The position numbers and the translations under genes were made by a program. Shown here piece by piece: positions 25,549 through 34,867 of a stretch of DNA of 37,124 nt. Under the pieces are notes generated by a model that ran no database searches, was not told where the DNA came from, and saw only the letters and a program-made list of their open reading frames with translations. This DNA is from Oscillospiraceae bacterium (GTDB lineage Bacteria; Bacillota; Clostridia; Oscillospirales; Ruminococcaceae): contig JALEHK010000013.1 of the NCBI GenBank assembly GCA_022770625.1, forward strand, positions 1 to 37,124, given 5' to 3'. Numbering within the stretch: the stretch's first letter is position 1; each line of letters opens with the position of its first letter.

Positions 25549-25556
25549 ATACTCAT
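25536..25556. promoter_or_regulatory. 21 bp imperfect palindrome covering the argG -10 box
   Basis: ATGAGTGTATAATATACTCAT is, apart from one mismatched pair and the centre base, its own reverse complement (arms ATGAGTGTAT and ATATACTCAT). It sits on the -10 box, a repressor-like position. It does not have the ATTCA/TGAAT half-site spacing of a standard ArgR box, so the protein that binds is unknown. Confidence 0.55.
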
Positions 25557-25602
25557 AGCACAAAAACAAATACCGATCTGGTATTGAAAAGGAGTCTTTA
25601 TT

Positions 25603-26826
25603 ATGGGAAGCATCAAAAAAGTCGTACTCGCTTATTCCGGCGGTCTGGATACCTCGATCATCATTCCGTGGCTGAAAGAGAATTACGATAACCCCGAAGT
25701 CATCTGCGTCTCCGGCAACGTCGGACAGGACGCCGAGCTGGAAGGACTGGAAGAGAGAGCAAAAAAGACCGGTGCTTCCAAGCTCTATATCGTTGACATC
25801 CAGAAAGAGTTCGTTGAGGACTACGTTTTCCCGACCCTGAAGGCGGGCGCGGTCTACGAAAACAAATACCTGTTGGGTACTTCTTTCGCAAGACCCGTCA
25901 TCGCCAAAAAGATCGTCGAGATCGCCAAGGCGGAGGGTGCCGATGCGATCTGCCACGGCTGCACCGGCAAGGGCAACGACCAGGTTCGTTTTGAACTGGC
26001 GATCAAGGCGCTCGCTCCTACCATGAAGATCATCGCTCCCTGGAGAGAGTGGACGATCAAATCCAGAGAGGAAGAGATCGACTACGCCGAAGCGCATAAC
26101 ATCCCCCTCAAGATCAACAAGGAAACCAACTACTCCAAAGACATGAACCTCTGGCACCTTTCCCACGAAGGCCTTGACCTTGAGGATCCCGCGAACGAGC
26201 CGCAGTACAACAAACCCGGATTCCTCGAACTGGGCGTTTCTCCCGAGATGGCTCCCGACAAAGCCACCTACATCACCCTCCACTTTGAAAAAGGCATCCC
26301 GACCGCTCTGGACGGAAAAGAGATGGACGGCGTTACCCTGATTAAGACGCTGAACAAGATCGGCGGCGAAAACGGCATCGGTCTTGCGGATCTGGTCGAG
26401 AACCGTCTGGTCGGCATGAAGTCGAGAGGCGTCTACGAGACTCCCGGCGGAACCATCCTCTACCATGCGCACGACGTTCTCGAAACGATCTGCCTGGATA
26501 AAGAGACCCAGCATTATAAACAGCAGGTCGCCCTGAAGTTTGCCGATCTGGTTTATAACGGTCAGTGGTTCACTCCTTTAAGAGAAGCCCTCTCCGCTTT
26601 CGTCGATAAGACCTCCGAAACCGTCACCGGCAACGTAAAGCTCAAGCTCTATAAAGGCAACATCATCAACGCCGGCGTCACCTCTCCCTACACCCTCTAT
26701 GATGAAGAGGTTGCGACCTTCTCGGAAGATCACGTCTACAACCAGAAGGATGCAGGCGGCTTCATCAACCTGTTCGGTCTCCCGATTCAGGTCAAGGCTA
26801 TGCTGGACGAGAAACGCGGCAAGTAA
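25603..26826 (+). CDS. argG: argininosuccinate synthase
   Basis: The 407-residue enzyme joins citrulline and aspartate with ATP to argininosuccinate, the seventh step of arginine synthesis. The N-terminal PP-loop [16 protein letters not shown] (about residues 8-23), [15 protein letters not shown] and [15 protein letters not shown] are family signatures. AAAAGGAGT lies before the ATG. It is the first gene of the arginine cluster, with a clear promoter and a palindrome on the -10 box. The 168 bp gap to argH is the longest in the cluster. Confidence 0.97.
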   Translation: MGSIKKVVLAYSGGLDTSIIIPWLKENYDNPEVICVSGNVGQDAELEGLEERAKKTGASKLYIVDIQKEFVEDYVFPTLKAGAVYENKYLLGTSFARPVIAKKIVEIAKAEGADAICHGCTGKGNDQVRFELAIKALAPTMKIIAPWREWTIKSREEEIDYAEAHNIPLKINKETNYSKDMNLWHLSHEGLDLEDPANEPQYNKPGFLELGVSPEMAPDKATYITLHFEKGIPTALDGKEMDGVTLIKTLNKIGGENGIGLADLVENRLVGMKSRGVYETPGGTILYHAHDVLETICLDKETQHYKQQVALKFADLVYNGQWFTPLREALSAFVDKTSETVTGNVKLKLYKGNIINAGVTSPYTLYDEEVATFSEDHVYNQKDAGGFINLFGLPIQVKAMLDEKRGK

Positions 26827-26915
26827 GCCACAGATGGTAAGATAACCTATACACAGCTTCCAAAGATGGAAAGAGAACACTGGGGAGGCGGAAACGTCTC
26901 CTCGGTTTGTCTTTG

Positions 26916-26953
26916 GACGGAAGTTTTTTCCGGAAGCAGAAAGGTCTTCCGTC
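26916..26953 (+). other. hairpin in the argG-argH gap
   Basis: GACGGAAG (26916-26923) and CTTCCGTC (26946-26953) can pair around a 22 base loop that itself starts with TTTTTT. The T-tract lies inside the loop and not after the stem, so this is not a normal terminator. It may affect mRNA stability or argH translation. Confidence 0.4.
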
Positions 26954-26994
26954 TGAAGATAAACGATAAACATAAACGGATAAGGGTGATCATC

Positions 26995-28377
26995 ATGGCA
27001 AAAATGTGGGCCGGACGGTTCAAAAAAGAAACCGATCAGGGCGTCAACGACTTCAATTCCTCGATTTCTTTCGATGCGCGGATGTATCGTCACGACATCA
27101 TGGGCTCGATCGCGCACGCGACCATGCTCGGAAAGACCGGTATCCTCTCACAGGCAGACGTGGACGTAATCCGGGAAGGACTGACCTCGATTCAGGAGGA
27201 CATCGAATCGGGCGCACTTTCCTTTGACCCGCAGGCAGAGGACATTCATATGTTCATCGAAGCGGAGCTGACCTCCCGGATCGGCGACGCCGGAAAGCGT
27301 CTCCATACCGCCCGCTCGAGAAACGATCAGGTTGCGCTCGATATCCGGCTCTATCTCCGGGACGAGATCGACGAGATCAAAGCCCTGACGGTCAAGCTGA
27401 TCCGCACCCTCTGCACGATGGCGGAAGAGCATACTGAAACGATCATGCCGGGCTATACCCACCTTCAGCGCGCTCAGCCGATCACCTTTGCCCAGCATCT
27501 GATGGCCTACGCAGGAATGTTCCTGCGCGACCTCGGACGGCTGACCGATACCAAAAAGCGGATGAACTTTTCTCCCCTCGGAAGCGGCGCTCTTGCCGGA
27601 ACGACCTACCCGATCGATCGGAACATGACCGCTTCTCTCCTCGGCTTCACCGGCCCGGTCATGAATACGCTGGACGGTGTATCCGACCGCGATTTCTGCA
27701 TCGAGCTTGGAAGTGCGATCTCGATGGTTATGATGCACCTCTCCCGCTTCTCGGAAGAGGTCATCCTCTGGTGCAGCTGGGAGTTTAAGTTCCTCGAACT
27801 GGACGATGCCTTTGCGACCGGCTCCTCGATCATGCCCCAGAAAAAGAATCCCGACGTGGCTGAGCTTGTCCGCGGAAAGACCGGAAGGGTGTACGGCGAT
27901 CTCGTAACCCTGCTTTCGATGATGAAATCTCTCCCCCTCGCCTACAATAAGGATATGCAGGAAGATAAAGAGGCAATCTTTGATGCGGTCGATACCGTCA
28001 AGCTCTGCCTCTCGACCTTTGAGCCGATGCTGAAAACCGCCACCGTCTTAAAGGACAATATGCGCGCCGCCGCCGCAAAAGGCTTCATCAACGCAACCGA
28101 CTGCGCCGACTATCTGACAAAAAAAGGCGTTCCCTTCCGCGACGCCTATAAGATCACCGGAACGCTGGTCGGGATCTGTGTGGACAAGGGGCTGACCCTT
28201 GAAACGCTCCCGCTCTCCGAGTACAAGGCGCTCTCTCACGTTTTTGAGGAGGACGTGTATCAGGCAATCGACCTTACAACCTGTGCCTTCTCCCGCAGAT
28301 GCACCGGCGGCCCGGCGAAAGAAAAGGTCGAAGAGCAGATCCGCTGGGCCTATTCCCAGCTCGATCAGCTGGACTGA
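26995..28377 (+). CDS. argH: argininosuccinate lyase
   Basis: The 460-residue enzyme of the fumarase/aspartase superfamily splits argininosuccinate into arginine and fumarate, the last step. It opens with KMWAGRFKKETDQGVNDFNSSI, has TARSRNDQVALD and YTHLQRAQPITFAQH, and the signature loop GSSIMPQKKNPDVAEL with the catalytic serine. The start at 26995 follows AAGGGTGAT; the open frame extending 43 codons upstream crosses the leader hairpin and is not supported by homology. Confidence 0.97.
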   Translation: MAKMWAGRFKKETDQGVNDFNSSISFDARMYRHDIMGSIAHATMLGKTGILSQADVDVIREGLTSIQEDIESGALSFDPQAEDIHMFIEAELTSRIGDAGKRLHTARSRNDQVALDIRLYLRDEIDEIKALTVKLIRTLCTMAEEHTETIMPGYTHLQRAQPITFAQHLMAYAGMFLRDLGRLTDTKKRMNFSPLGSGALAGTTYPIDRNMTASLLGFTGPVMNTLDGVSDRDFCIELGSAISMVMMHLSRFSEEVILWCSWEFKFLELDDAFATGSSIMPQKKNPDVAELVRGKTGRVYGDLVTLLSMMKSLPLAYNKDMQEDKEAIFDAVDTVKLCLSTFEPMLKTATVLKDNMRAAAAKGFINATDCADYLTKKGVPFRDAYKITGTLVGICVDKGLTLETLPLSEYKALSHVFEEDVYQAIDLTTCAFSRRCTGGPAKEKVEEQIRWAYSQLDQLD

Positions 28378-28457
28378 ATCGCGAACCGAACCATGGCCCA
28401 AACTGCGGATGGAATATAATCAAACCATTGTTTTATTCTGAGAAAGGTGTACAATAG

Positions 28458-29405
28458 ATGATAAAGGCCAAAATTTTTATTGACGGAAGCGAAGGAACGA
28501 CCGGCCTGCGGATCCATGAGCGGATCTCGGTACGGGATGACATCACCCTCCTTACGATCGATCCCGAAAAGAGAAAAGACCCGTCTGAACGGAAAAAGCT
28601 GATCAACGAAAGCGACATCACCTTCCTCTGTCTGCCGGATGCGGCGGCGGTCGAAGCGGTTTCGCTGGCAGAGGGAAAGGTGCGGATCATCGACGCTTCG
28701 ACCGCCCACCGTACCCTCCCCGGCTGGAACTACGGCTTCCCGGAGCTTGCCCCCTCCTTCCGCGAGGGGATCAGGACCGGTGCACGGGTCGCGGTTCCCG
28801 GATGTCACGCCTCCGGCTTTATCGCCTGTGTCTATCCGCTGATCAAAAGCGACATTCTCCCCGCCAACTATCCGGTGACCTCTTTCTCGCTGACCGGCTA
28901 CTCGGGCGGCGGAAAAAAGATGATCGCGCAGTATGAGGATGAAAACCGCTCCAAGCTTCTGGACGCGCCCCGTGAATACGCCCTTTCCCAGAAGCACAAG
29001 CACTTAAAGGAAATGAAAGCGATCACCGGCCTTGCGCAGGAACCGCTCTTTACCCCGATCGTTGCCGATTATTATTCCGGCATGGTCGTCTCCGTCCCGC
29101 TTTATACGAAGCTTCTTTTGAAGAGCCGGACTGCCGAGAGCCTGCATGATTTTTATGAACAGTACTACGCCGGTGAGGCCTTTGTCACCGTCGCGCCTTT
29201 CGGAAGCGAAGCGGAGGATGCGGGCTTCCTCGCCGGGAACAAGCTCTCCGGCTGGGACGGAATGAAGCTTTTCATCACCGGAAACGACGAACGGGTGATG
29301 GTATCCGCCGTATTCGACAACCTCGGAAAAGGCGCGTCGGGCGCCGCGATCCAGTGCCTGAACATCATGACCGGCGCACCGGAAACTTATGGTCTGAATC
29401 TGTAA
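28458..29405 (+). CDS. argC: N-acetyl-gamma-glutamyl-phosphate reductase, short (type 2) form
   Basis: The 315-residue NADPH-dependent reductase makes N-acetylglutamate semialdehyde, the third step of the acetyl route. It has an N-terminal IFIDGSEGTTGLRI nucleotide fold, the catalytic cysteine in VPGCHASGF (about residue 118) and the central LTGYSGGGKKMI. Length and N-terminus match the shorter type 2 enzymes and not the roughly 345-residue type 1 form. It starts 80 bases after argH behind GAAAGG and is followed closely by argJ. Confidence 0.95.
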   Translation: MIKAKIFIDGSEGTTGLRIHERISVRDDITLLTIDPEKRKDPSERKKLINESDITFLCLPDAAAVEAVSLAEGKVRIIDASTAHRTLPGWNYGFPELAPSFREGIRTGARVAVPGCHASGFIACVYPLIKSDILPANYPVTSFSLTGYSGGGKKMIAQYEDENRSKLLDAPREYALSQKHKHLKEMKAITGLAQEPLFTPIVADYYSGMVVSVPLYTKLLLKSRTAESLHDFYEQYYAGEAFVTVAPFGSEAEDAGFLAGNKLSGWDGMKLFITGNDERVMVSAVFDNLGKGASGAAIQCLNIMTGAPETYGLNL

Positions 29406-29425
29406 CAACGAGAAGGAGAAAAAAG

Positions 29426-30667
29426 ATGTTAGTCAACTTTGAAGGATATAAATTTGTAGACGGAGGCGTTGTCGCCGCCAAAGGTTTTCAGGCTTCCGGA
29501 CTTCACTGCGGCATCCGCAAAAATAAAGCGAAAAAAGACCTTTCTCTCTTAACGGCCGCCGGTCCCGTTCCGGCTGCGGGCGTCTACACCCAGAATAAAG
29601 TCAAAGGCGCGCCAATCGCCGTCTGCAAAGAGCACTTAAAAGACGGCTATGCACAGGCCGTTATCGTAAACTCCGGCATCGCCAATACCTGCAACGCCGA
29701 CGGGATCGAAAAGGCAAAAGGCATGGCGCATATCGCCGCAAAAGCCCTCGGAATCGAAGACGAGGACGTTTTAGTCGGTTCGACCGGCGTAATCGGCCAG
29801 CCGCTTCCCCTTGAGCCGGTTCAGATGCATATCGATGAACTGTTCCATTCCCTTTCCTCCGACCCGGAAGGCGGTCTTCGCTTTGAAGAAGGAATCATGA
29901 CCACCGATACCCTTCCCAAGCAGGTCGCGGTCGAATTTCCTCTCGGCGGAAAGAACTGCCGGATCGGCGGCTGCGCCAAAGGTTCCGGCATGATCCACCC
30001 GAATATGGCGACCATGCTCTGCTACCTCACGACCGACGTTTCGATCACACCCGAACTGCTTCAGACCGCACTCAAACGGGTGGTGGACGATACCTTTAAT
30101 ATGGTCAGCGTGGACGGCGATACCTCGACCAACGATACCTGCATCATCATGGCTTCGGGCGCTGCCGGAAACGCGGTCATCAACAGCCAGAACGAGGACT
30201 TTACCCAGTTCGTAAACGCGCTCTACGTCGTTCTGATGAATCTTTCGCGGATGATCGCCGCCGATGGAGAAGGCGCGACCCGTCTGGTCGAATGCGTCGT
30301 ATCCGGCGCTTCCGATAAGCAGCAGGCCCGCATCGTCGCCAAATCGGTCATCTGCTCTTCTCTGATGAAAGCCGCGATCTTCGGCGCCGACGCCAACTGG
30401 GGGCGTGCCCTCTGCGCAATCGGCTATGCTCCGGTCGATGTCGATGTCAATAAGGTCGATATGTCCTTTGCTTCGGCGGCAGGCGTTTTGCCGGTCTGCA
30501 AAGACGGATCCGGCATCCCCTTCTCGGAGGAAATGGCCAAGGAAATCCTCTCCCAGCCGGAGGTCAAGCTGCTGATCGATCTGAATGCCGGCGAAGAGAA
30601 AGCCGTTGCATGGGGCTGTGACCTGACCTATGACTACGTTCGGATCAACGGCGATTACCGTTCCTGA
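29426..30667 (+). CDS. argJ: bifunctional ornithine acetyltransferase / N-acetylglutamate synthase
   Basis: The 413-residue precursor should cut itself before the threonine in MIHPNMATMLCYLTTD, giving the alpha and beta chains. It recycles acetyl from acetylornithine to glutamate, and in bifunctional forms also uses acetyl-CoA. The alpha chain has AGVYTQNKVKGAP and VNSGIANTCN; the beta chain has the conserved ADGEGATRLVE and GADANWGR. The start at 29426 follows AGAAGGAG; an upstream in-frame ATG at 29354 lies inside argC. No separate argA or argE is seen here, which fits a cyclic pathway. Confidence 0.96.
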   Translation: MLVNFEGYKFVDGGVVAAKGFQASGLHCGIRKNKAKKDLSLLTAAGPVPAAGVYTQNKVKGAPIAVCKEHLKDGYAQAVIVNSGIANTCNADGIEKAKGMAHIAAKALGIEDEDVLVGSTGVIGQPLPLEPVQMHIDELFHSLSSDPEGGLRFEEGIMTTDTLPKQVAVEFPLGGKNCRIGGCAKGSGMIHPNMATMLCYLTTDVSITPELLQTALKRVVDDTFNMVSVDGDTSTNDTCIIMASGAAGNAVINSQNEDFTQFVNALYVVLMNLSRMIAADGEGATRLVECVVSGASDKQQARIVAKSVICSSLMKAAIFGADANWGRALCAIGYAPVDVDVNKVDMSFASAAGVLPVCKDGSGIPFSEEMAKEILSQPEVKLLIDLNAGEEKAVAWGCDLTYDYVRINGDYRS

Positions 30668-30699
30668 TTGTACCTGTTTATGAAAGGAGCGTTGTAAAA

Positions 30700-31560
30700 A
30701 TGGAGCAGATTTCTAACGTGATTAAAGCCGAGGTACTCAATCAGGCCCTCCCCTATATCCAAAAATACCACGATAAGATCGTCGTCGTCAAATACGGCGG
30801 AAACGCAATGACCAGCCCGGAGTTAAAAGACGCGGTCATGAGCGACATCGTCCTTCTGGGACTGGTCGGAATCAAGGTTGTCCTCGTCCACGGCGGCGGC
30901 CCCGAAATCAGCGATATGCTGAAGCGTGTCGGCATCCAGAGCCGGTTTGTAAACGGCCTGCGCTATACGGATGAGGAGACCGCCGAAATTGTCCGGATGG
31001 TTCTGGCCGGAAAGGTCAACAAAGGCCTTGTCTCTTCGCTGGAGCACCATGGCGGAAACGCGCTTGGACTCTGCGGAAGCGACGGACAGATGCTGAAGGT
31101 CAAAAAACTCGAGGCCAGCGAGGACTTAGGGTATGTCGGCGAGATCACCGACGTCAACGTCAAAGTTATCACCGATGCCCTTGACAACGGCTTTATCCCG
31201 GTCATCGCGACCGTTGCGACCGATGAGCAGGGACAGGTCTACAACATCAACGCCGATACCGCCGCCGCACGGATCGCCGCCGCACTCGGAGCGGAAAATC
31301 TGATCCTGATGACCGATATCCGCGGTCTTTTGCAGGATAAAAACGATGAATCGACCCTGATCCCCGAAGTCCATGTCTCGGAGGTTCCTTTCCTGATTAA
31401 GCAGGGGATTATCTCCGGCGGCATGATTCCGAAGATCGAATGCTGCGTGGAAGCGGTTCGCCGCGGCGTTCCCAAGGCCATCATCATTGACGGAAGAATC
31501 CCCCATTCGATCTTGATCGAAATCCTTTCCAACGAAGGGGTCGGAACGCTGTTCAAATAA
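30700..31560 (+). CDS. argB: acetylglutamate kinase
   Basis: The 286-residue amino acid kinase phosphorylates N-acetylglutamate, usually the arginine-inhibited step. It has VVKYGGNAM (about residues 27-35), VLVHGGGPEISDML, the central NINADTAAARIAAALGAENLILMTDIRG, and GGMIPKIECCVEAVRRGV near the end. The N-terminal helix of about 20 residues before the kinase core is the feature linked to arginine-sensitive hexameric enzymes, so feedback inhibition is likely. It begins 32 bases after argJ behind AAAGGAGC. Confidence 0.97.
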   Translation: MEQISNVIKAEVLNQALPYIQKYHDKIVVVKYGGNAMTSPELKDAVMSDIVLLGLVGIKVVLVHGGGPEISDMLKRVGIQSRFVNGLRYTDEETAEIVRMVLAGKVNKGLVSSLEHHGGNALGLCGSDGQMLKVKKLEASEDLGYVGEITDVNVKVITDALDNGFIPVIATVATDEQGQVYNINADTAAARIAAALGAENLILMTDIRGLLQDKNDESTLIPEVHVSEVPFLIKQGIISGGMIPKIECCVEAVRRGVPKAIIIDGRIPHSILIEILSNEGVGTLFK

Positions 31561-31573
31561 GGAGCGGATCATC

Positions 31574-32746
31574 ATGACTTTTCAGGAAATCAAGGCGCAT
31601 GATCAGGCGCATATCATGAACACCTACGGAAGAAGCGACGCCTGTATCGTTACAGGCAAGGGCGCGCTCTGCAAAGATACCGAGGGAAAAGAGTACATCG
31701 ACTTTACCTCTGGCATCGGAGTCAACTCGCTCGGCTTCTGCGATGAGGACTGGGTCAAGGCGGTCTCCGCACAGGCCTCTACCCTTCAGCATATCTCCAA
31801 CCTCTACTACACCCTTCCCGATGTCGAGCTTGCCGACACCCTCTGCGCCCGCACCGGCTACGCAAAGGTCTTTTTCGGAAACTCGGGCGCGGAAGCGAAC
31901 GAAGGTGCCATCAAGGTCGCCCGTAAATACAGCTTTGATACATACGGAGCCGGAAGAGATAAAATCGTAACGCTGGTCAACTCCTTCCACGGCCGCACCG
32001 TCACCACCCTTGCCGCGACCGGTCAGGATGTTTTCCATACCTTCTTCTTTCCCTTCACCGAAGGCTTTGTCTACGCGAAGGCCGGTTCGATGGAGGATCT
32101 GAAGGCGGCCTGCGACGGAAGCGTCTGCGCGCTGATGCTTGAGTTTATCCAGGGCGAGGGCGGCGTTGTTCCGCTGGATCCGGAATACGTCAAAGAAGCG
32201 GCAGCTTTCTGTAAAGAAAACGATATTCTCCTGATTGCCGACGAGGTTCAGACCGGCATCGGCCGCACCGGAACCCTTCTTGCCTCCGAGCAGTTCGGCG
32301 TTTTCCCCGACATCACGACCCTTGCCAAGGGGCTTGGCGGCGGTCTCCCGATCGGCGCGGTCATGGTCAGTGAAAAGCTCTCGAACGTTATGGGCGCTTC
32401 GAGCCACGGCTCGACCTTCGGCGGAAACCCGGTCGTATGCGCCGGCGCCAACACCGTTTTAAAAAAGCTGGACGATACGATGCTGAAAAGCGTCTTAGAA
32501 AAGGGCGAGACGATCCGCGCCGCTCTCTCCGGCTGCAAAAACGTCGCTTCGATCACCGGCCTCGGGATGATGATCGGCATCGAGCTGAAAGAAGGGACGA
32601 GCGCTGAAGTCCGCGCCGCCTGCATGGAAAAGGGACTTCTGGTTCTGACCGCAAAAGCAAAAGTCCGCCTGCTCCCGCCCCTCACGATTTCGGACGAAGA
32701 GCTTGAAAAAGGGCTTGAAATTCTCAAAATTGTACTTGACGCCTAA
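31574..32746 (+). CDS. argD: acetylornithine aminotransferase
   Basis: The 390-residue class III PLP aminotransferase converts acetylglutamate semialdehyde to acetylornithine. It has FGNSGAEANEGAIKVARKY, NSFHGRTVTTLAATGQ, EFIQGEGGV and the metal-free active site DEVQTGIGRTGTL. The PLP lysine is in TLAKGLGGGLPIGA (about residue 254). It starts 13 bases after argB behind GGAGCG. The argF promoter lies in its final codons. Confidence 0.96.
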   Translation: MTFQEIKAHDQAHIMNTYGRSDACIVTGKGALCKDTEGKEYIDFTSGIGVNSLGFCDEDWVKAVSAQASTLQHISNLYYTLPDVELADTLCARTGYAKVFFGNSGAEANEGAIKVARKYSFDTYGAGRDKIVTLVNSFHGRTVTTLAATGQDVFHTFFFPFTEGFVYAKAGSMEDLKAACDGSVCALMLEFIQGEGGVVPLDPEYVKEAAAFCKENDILLIADEVQTGIGRTGTLLASEQFGVFPDITTLAKGLGGGLPIGAVMVSEKLSNVMGASSHGSTFGGNPVVCAGANTVLKKLDDTMLKSVLEKGETIRAALSGCKNVASITGLGMMIGIELKEGTSAEVRAACMEKGLLVLTAKAKVRLLPPLTISDEELEKGLEILKIVLDA

Positions 32747-32764
32747 AAAAATAGGTGCTATAAT
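32736..32764 (+). promoter_or_regulatory. internal promoter of argF
   Basis: TTGACG (32736-32741) and a perfect TATAAT (32759-32764, with TGC before it) are 17 bp apart. The -35 lies in the last codons of argD, so argF can be transcribed independently of the genes upstream. Confidence 0.85.
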
Positions 32765-32849
32765 ATGTTTTTCAAAACCGGTTATTCAAAGAAGGCCGCG
32801 TTTCAAAAGCCCTCTTTGCTGAATAAAAGCGTATGAAAGGATGGTTATT

Positions 32850-33770
32850 ATGACCAAACATCTTCTGAAGATGGCCGATCTGAATCAGGAGGACATCATT
32901 GAGCTGCTCAATCTCGCCGATCAGCTCAAATACGATCAGAAACACGGAATCCCCCACCGTCTGCTCGAGGGCAAGACGCTGGGCATGATCTTCCAGAAAG
33001 CTTCCACTCGTACCCGCGTTTCGTTTGAAACCGGTATGTACCAGCTGGGCGGTCTCGCACAATTCCTTTCCTCCCGCGACCTTCAGATCGGCCGCGGCGA
33101 GCCGGTACAGGATACCGCCCGCGTTCTCTCCAGATACTTAAACGGCATTATGATTCGTACCTTTGAGCAGAAGGAAGTCGAAGATCTCGCCGGATACGGC
33201 CATATCCCGATCATCAACGGTCTGACCGATTATGCGCATCCCTGCCAGATCCTCGCCGACCTGATGACCATCCGCGAGTACAAAGGTTCTCTCGAAGGCC
33301 TGAACTTCTGCTATATCGGCGACGGAAACAATATGGCGAACTCTCATATCGTCGGCGCTCTGACGGTCGGCATGAATGTTTCGATCGCCTGCCCTGACGG
33401 CTACCGCCCGCATCCGGACGTTCTCAAATTTGCTGAAAAATACGGCGATAAGTTTAAGATCAGCAACAACGTCCTCGAAATGGCCGCAAACGCAGATGTC
33501 CTCGCGACCGACGTCTGGGCTTCGATGGGACAGGAATCGGAAGCAAAAGAACGCCGCAAAGTCTTCGCTGGCTTCCAGATCAACGATGACGTTCTCGCCG
33601 CCGCTCGTTCCGGCGCACTCGTCCTCCACTGCCTGCCCGCTCACCGCGAGGAAGAGATCACCACCAAGGTCTTTGAAGCACACGCAAACGAGATCTTCGA
33701 CGAAGCGGAAAACCGTCTGCACGCTCAGAAAGCGGTTCTCGTCAAACTGATGGGGCCGAAAGAAATCTGA
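32850..33770 (+). CDS. argF: ornithine carbamoyltransferase
   Basis: The 306-residue enzyme makes citrulline from ornithine and carbamoyl phosphate. The carbamoyl-phosphate site is KASTRTRVSFE (about residues 49-59), with HPCQILAD for substrate binding and the closing motif HCLPAHR. The start at 32850 is nine bases after GAAAGG; an ATG three codons earlier (32841) touches that site. It has its own promoter and terminator. A catabolic role (arcB) is unlikely, because it is next to biosynthetic genes and no arcA or arcC is near. Confidence 0.95.
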   Translation: MTKHLLKMADLNQEDIIELLNLADQLKYDQKHGIPHRLLEGKTLGMIFQKASTRTRVSFETGMYQLGGLAQFLSSRDLQIGRGEPVQDTARVLSRYLNGIMIRTFEQKEVEDLAGYGHIPIINGLTDYAHPCQILADLMTIREYKGSLEGLNFCYIGDGNNMANSHIVGALTVGMNVSIACPDGYRPHPDVLKFAEKYGDKFKISNNVLEMAANADVLATDVWASMGQESEAKERRKVFAGFQINDDVLAAARSGALVLHCLPAHREEEITTKVFEAHANEIFDEAENRLHAQKAVLVKLMGPKEI

Positions 33771-33790
33771 TTTTTCATCGTTCCGGATAC

Positions 33791-33827
33791 AAAACGGTCT
33801 TGCTTTTTTAGAGCAAGGCCGTTTTTT
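33791..33827 (+). terminator. terminator of the arginine cluster
   Basis: AAAACGG-CTTGCT pairs with AGCAAG-CCGTTTT, closed by a loop of T, and is followed by TTTT. It lies 20 bases past argF and faces the end of the converging oxidoreductase gene. Confidence 0.88.
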
Positions 33828-33844
33828 GCTGAATTTTTCTGCAT

Positions 33845-34837
33845 TTAGATGCCCACTTTTTCCGCCGCGCGCTTCACCCAGTCGGAGTCCTTAAAGACTG
33901 CGCGTCCGACACCGATCAGATCCGCTTCCCCGTTTTCAAGGATCCGCTCGCCGTCCTCGATCTCGGTGATGCCGCCGGTCATAATGACCGGAATAGAGAT
34001 CTCTTTTTTCAGAGCCGATGTCACGTCGGTATAATACCCTTCGTGCGCGCCTTTTCCCCGAACGATATATCCGTTCATTCCTCCCGAGACGTCGAGGATG
34101 CTGATCCCAGCCTGTTCAAACGCTTTCGCCGCGGCAATCGCGTCCGCAAGCAGGTTTCCGCCCTCCTGATAATCCATCGCGCCGAGCCGGAGAAGGATCG
34201 GATACCCGTCTCCGACCGCCTCACGAACCGCGCGGATCGCCTCCAGATGAATACGGATCCGGTTTTCGATCGAACCGCCGTACTCATCTTCCCGGTGGTT
34301 GGTCAGCGGCGAATAGAACTGATCGAGAAGATAGCCATGCGCCGAATGAAGTTCGACCGCATCATACCCTGCCTTCTTGGCACGGACAGCCGCGCGGGCA
34401 AAGTTCTCGACGGTTTTTTCGATCTCTTCCTGGCTCATCGCATGATCCGCGGCCTTCCGTTTCGGAAGCGCTACAACCGACGGACCGATCGACGGAAGTC
34501 CGTTTCCCTCCGCAGCGGCTCCGGCGTGGCTGATCTGAGCGGCGATTTTAGAACTATTTTTATGAACGATCTCTACAATTTTGGAAAGCCCATCGATCGC
34601 CTGATCGTCCGCAATCGAGACCTGCTTCGGATGCGCTTTTCCTTCCGGCGAGATGTAGCTGTGCTCGGTGATTACGAGCGAAAAATGCCCGCCCGCGGTC
34701 TTTTCGTCATAGTAGCTCAACAACTTATCCGATACCCGTCCCGCTTCATTGGCGGTCGAACTCGCCATCGGCGGCATGATCAGACGGTTTTTGAGTATAA
34801 GATTTTTTGCAGTCAGTGGCTCTTTCATTTTTACCAT
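33845..34837 (-). CDS. NADH:flavin oxidoreductase, Old Yellow Enzyme family
   Basis: The 330-residue FMN protein has only the TIM-barrel domain of the family. Visible are NRLIMPPMAS at the N-terminus, the substrate-binding AQISHAGAA, the signature LHSAHGYLLDQFYSPLTNHREDEYGGS, and the phosphate site VIMTGGI with DLIGVGRAVF. The iron-sulfur and FAD/NAD domains of the larger enoate reductases are missing, so it should reduce activated C=C bonds as a YqjM-like ene-reductase. The start at 34837 follows AAAGGAG; the frame upstream to 34879 crosses the -10 box. The MerR-type promoter suggests induction by an electrophile or toxic compound, which would fit an ene-reductase; this is inference. Confidence 0.9.
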   Translation of the reverse strand: MVKMKEPLTAKNLILKNRLIMPPMASSTANEAGRVSDKLLSYYDEKTAGGHFSLVITEHSYISPEGKAHPKQVSIADDQAIDGLSKIVEIVHKNSSKIAAQISHAGAAAEGNGLPSIGPSVVALPKRKAADHAMSQEEIEKTVENFARAAVRAKKAGYDAVELHSAHGYLLDQFYSPLTNHREDEYGGSIENRIRIHLEAIRAVREAVGDGYPILLRLGAMDYQEGGNLLADAIAAAKAFEQAGISILDVSGGMNGYIVRGKGAHEGYYTDVTSALKKEISIPVIMTGGITEIEDGERILENGEADLIGVGRAVFKDSDWVKRAAEKVGI

Positions 34838-34867
34838 TTGGACCAGCTCCTTTCCCCCTATACTTTT

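Noticed and set aside
25350-25602. T-box or arginine riboswitch before argG
   Set aside because: No T-box sequence, specifier loop or antiterminator is visible. The only hairpin ends the upstream gene and lies before the argG promoter.
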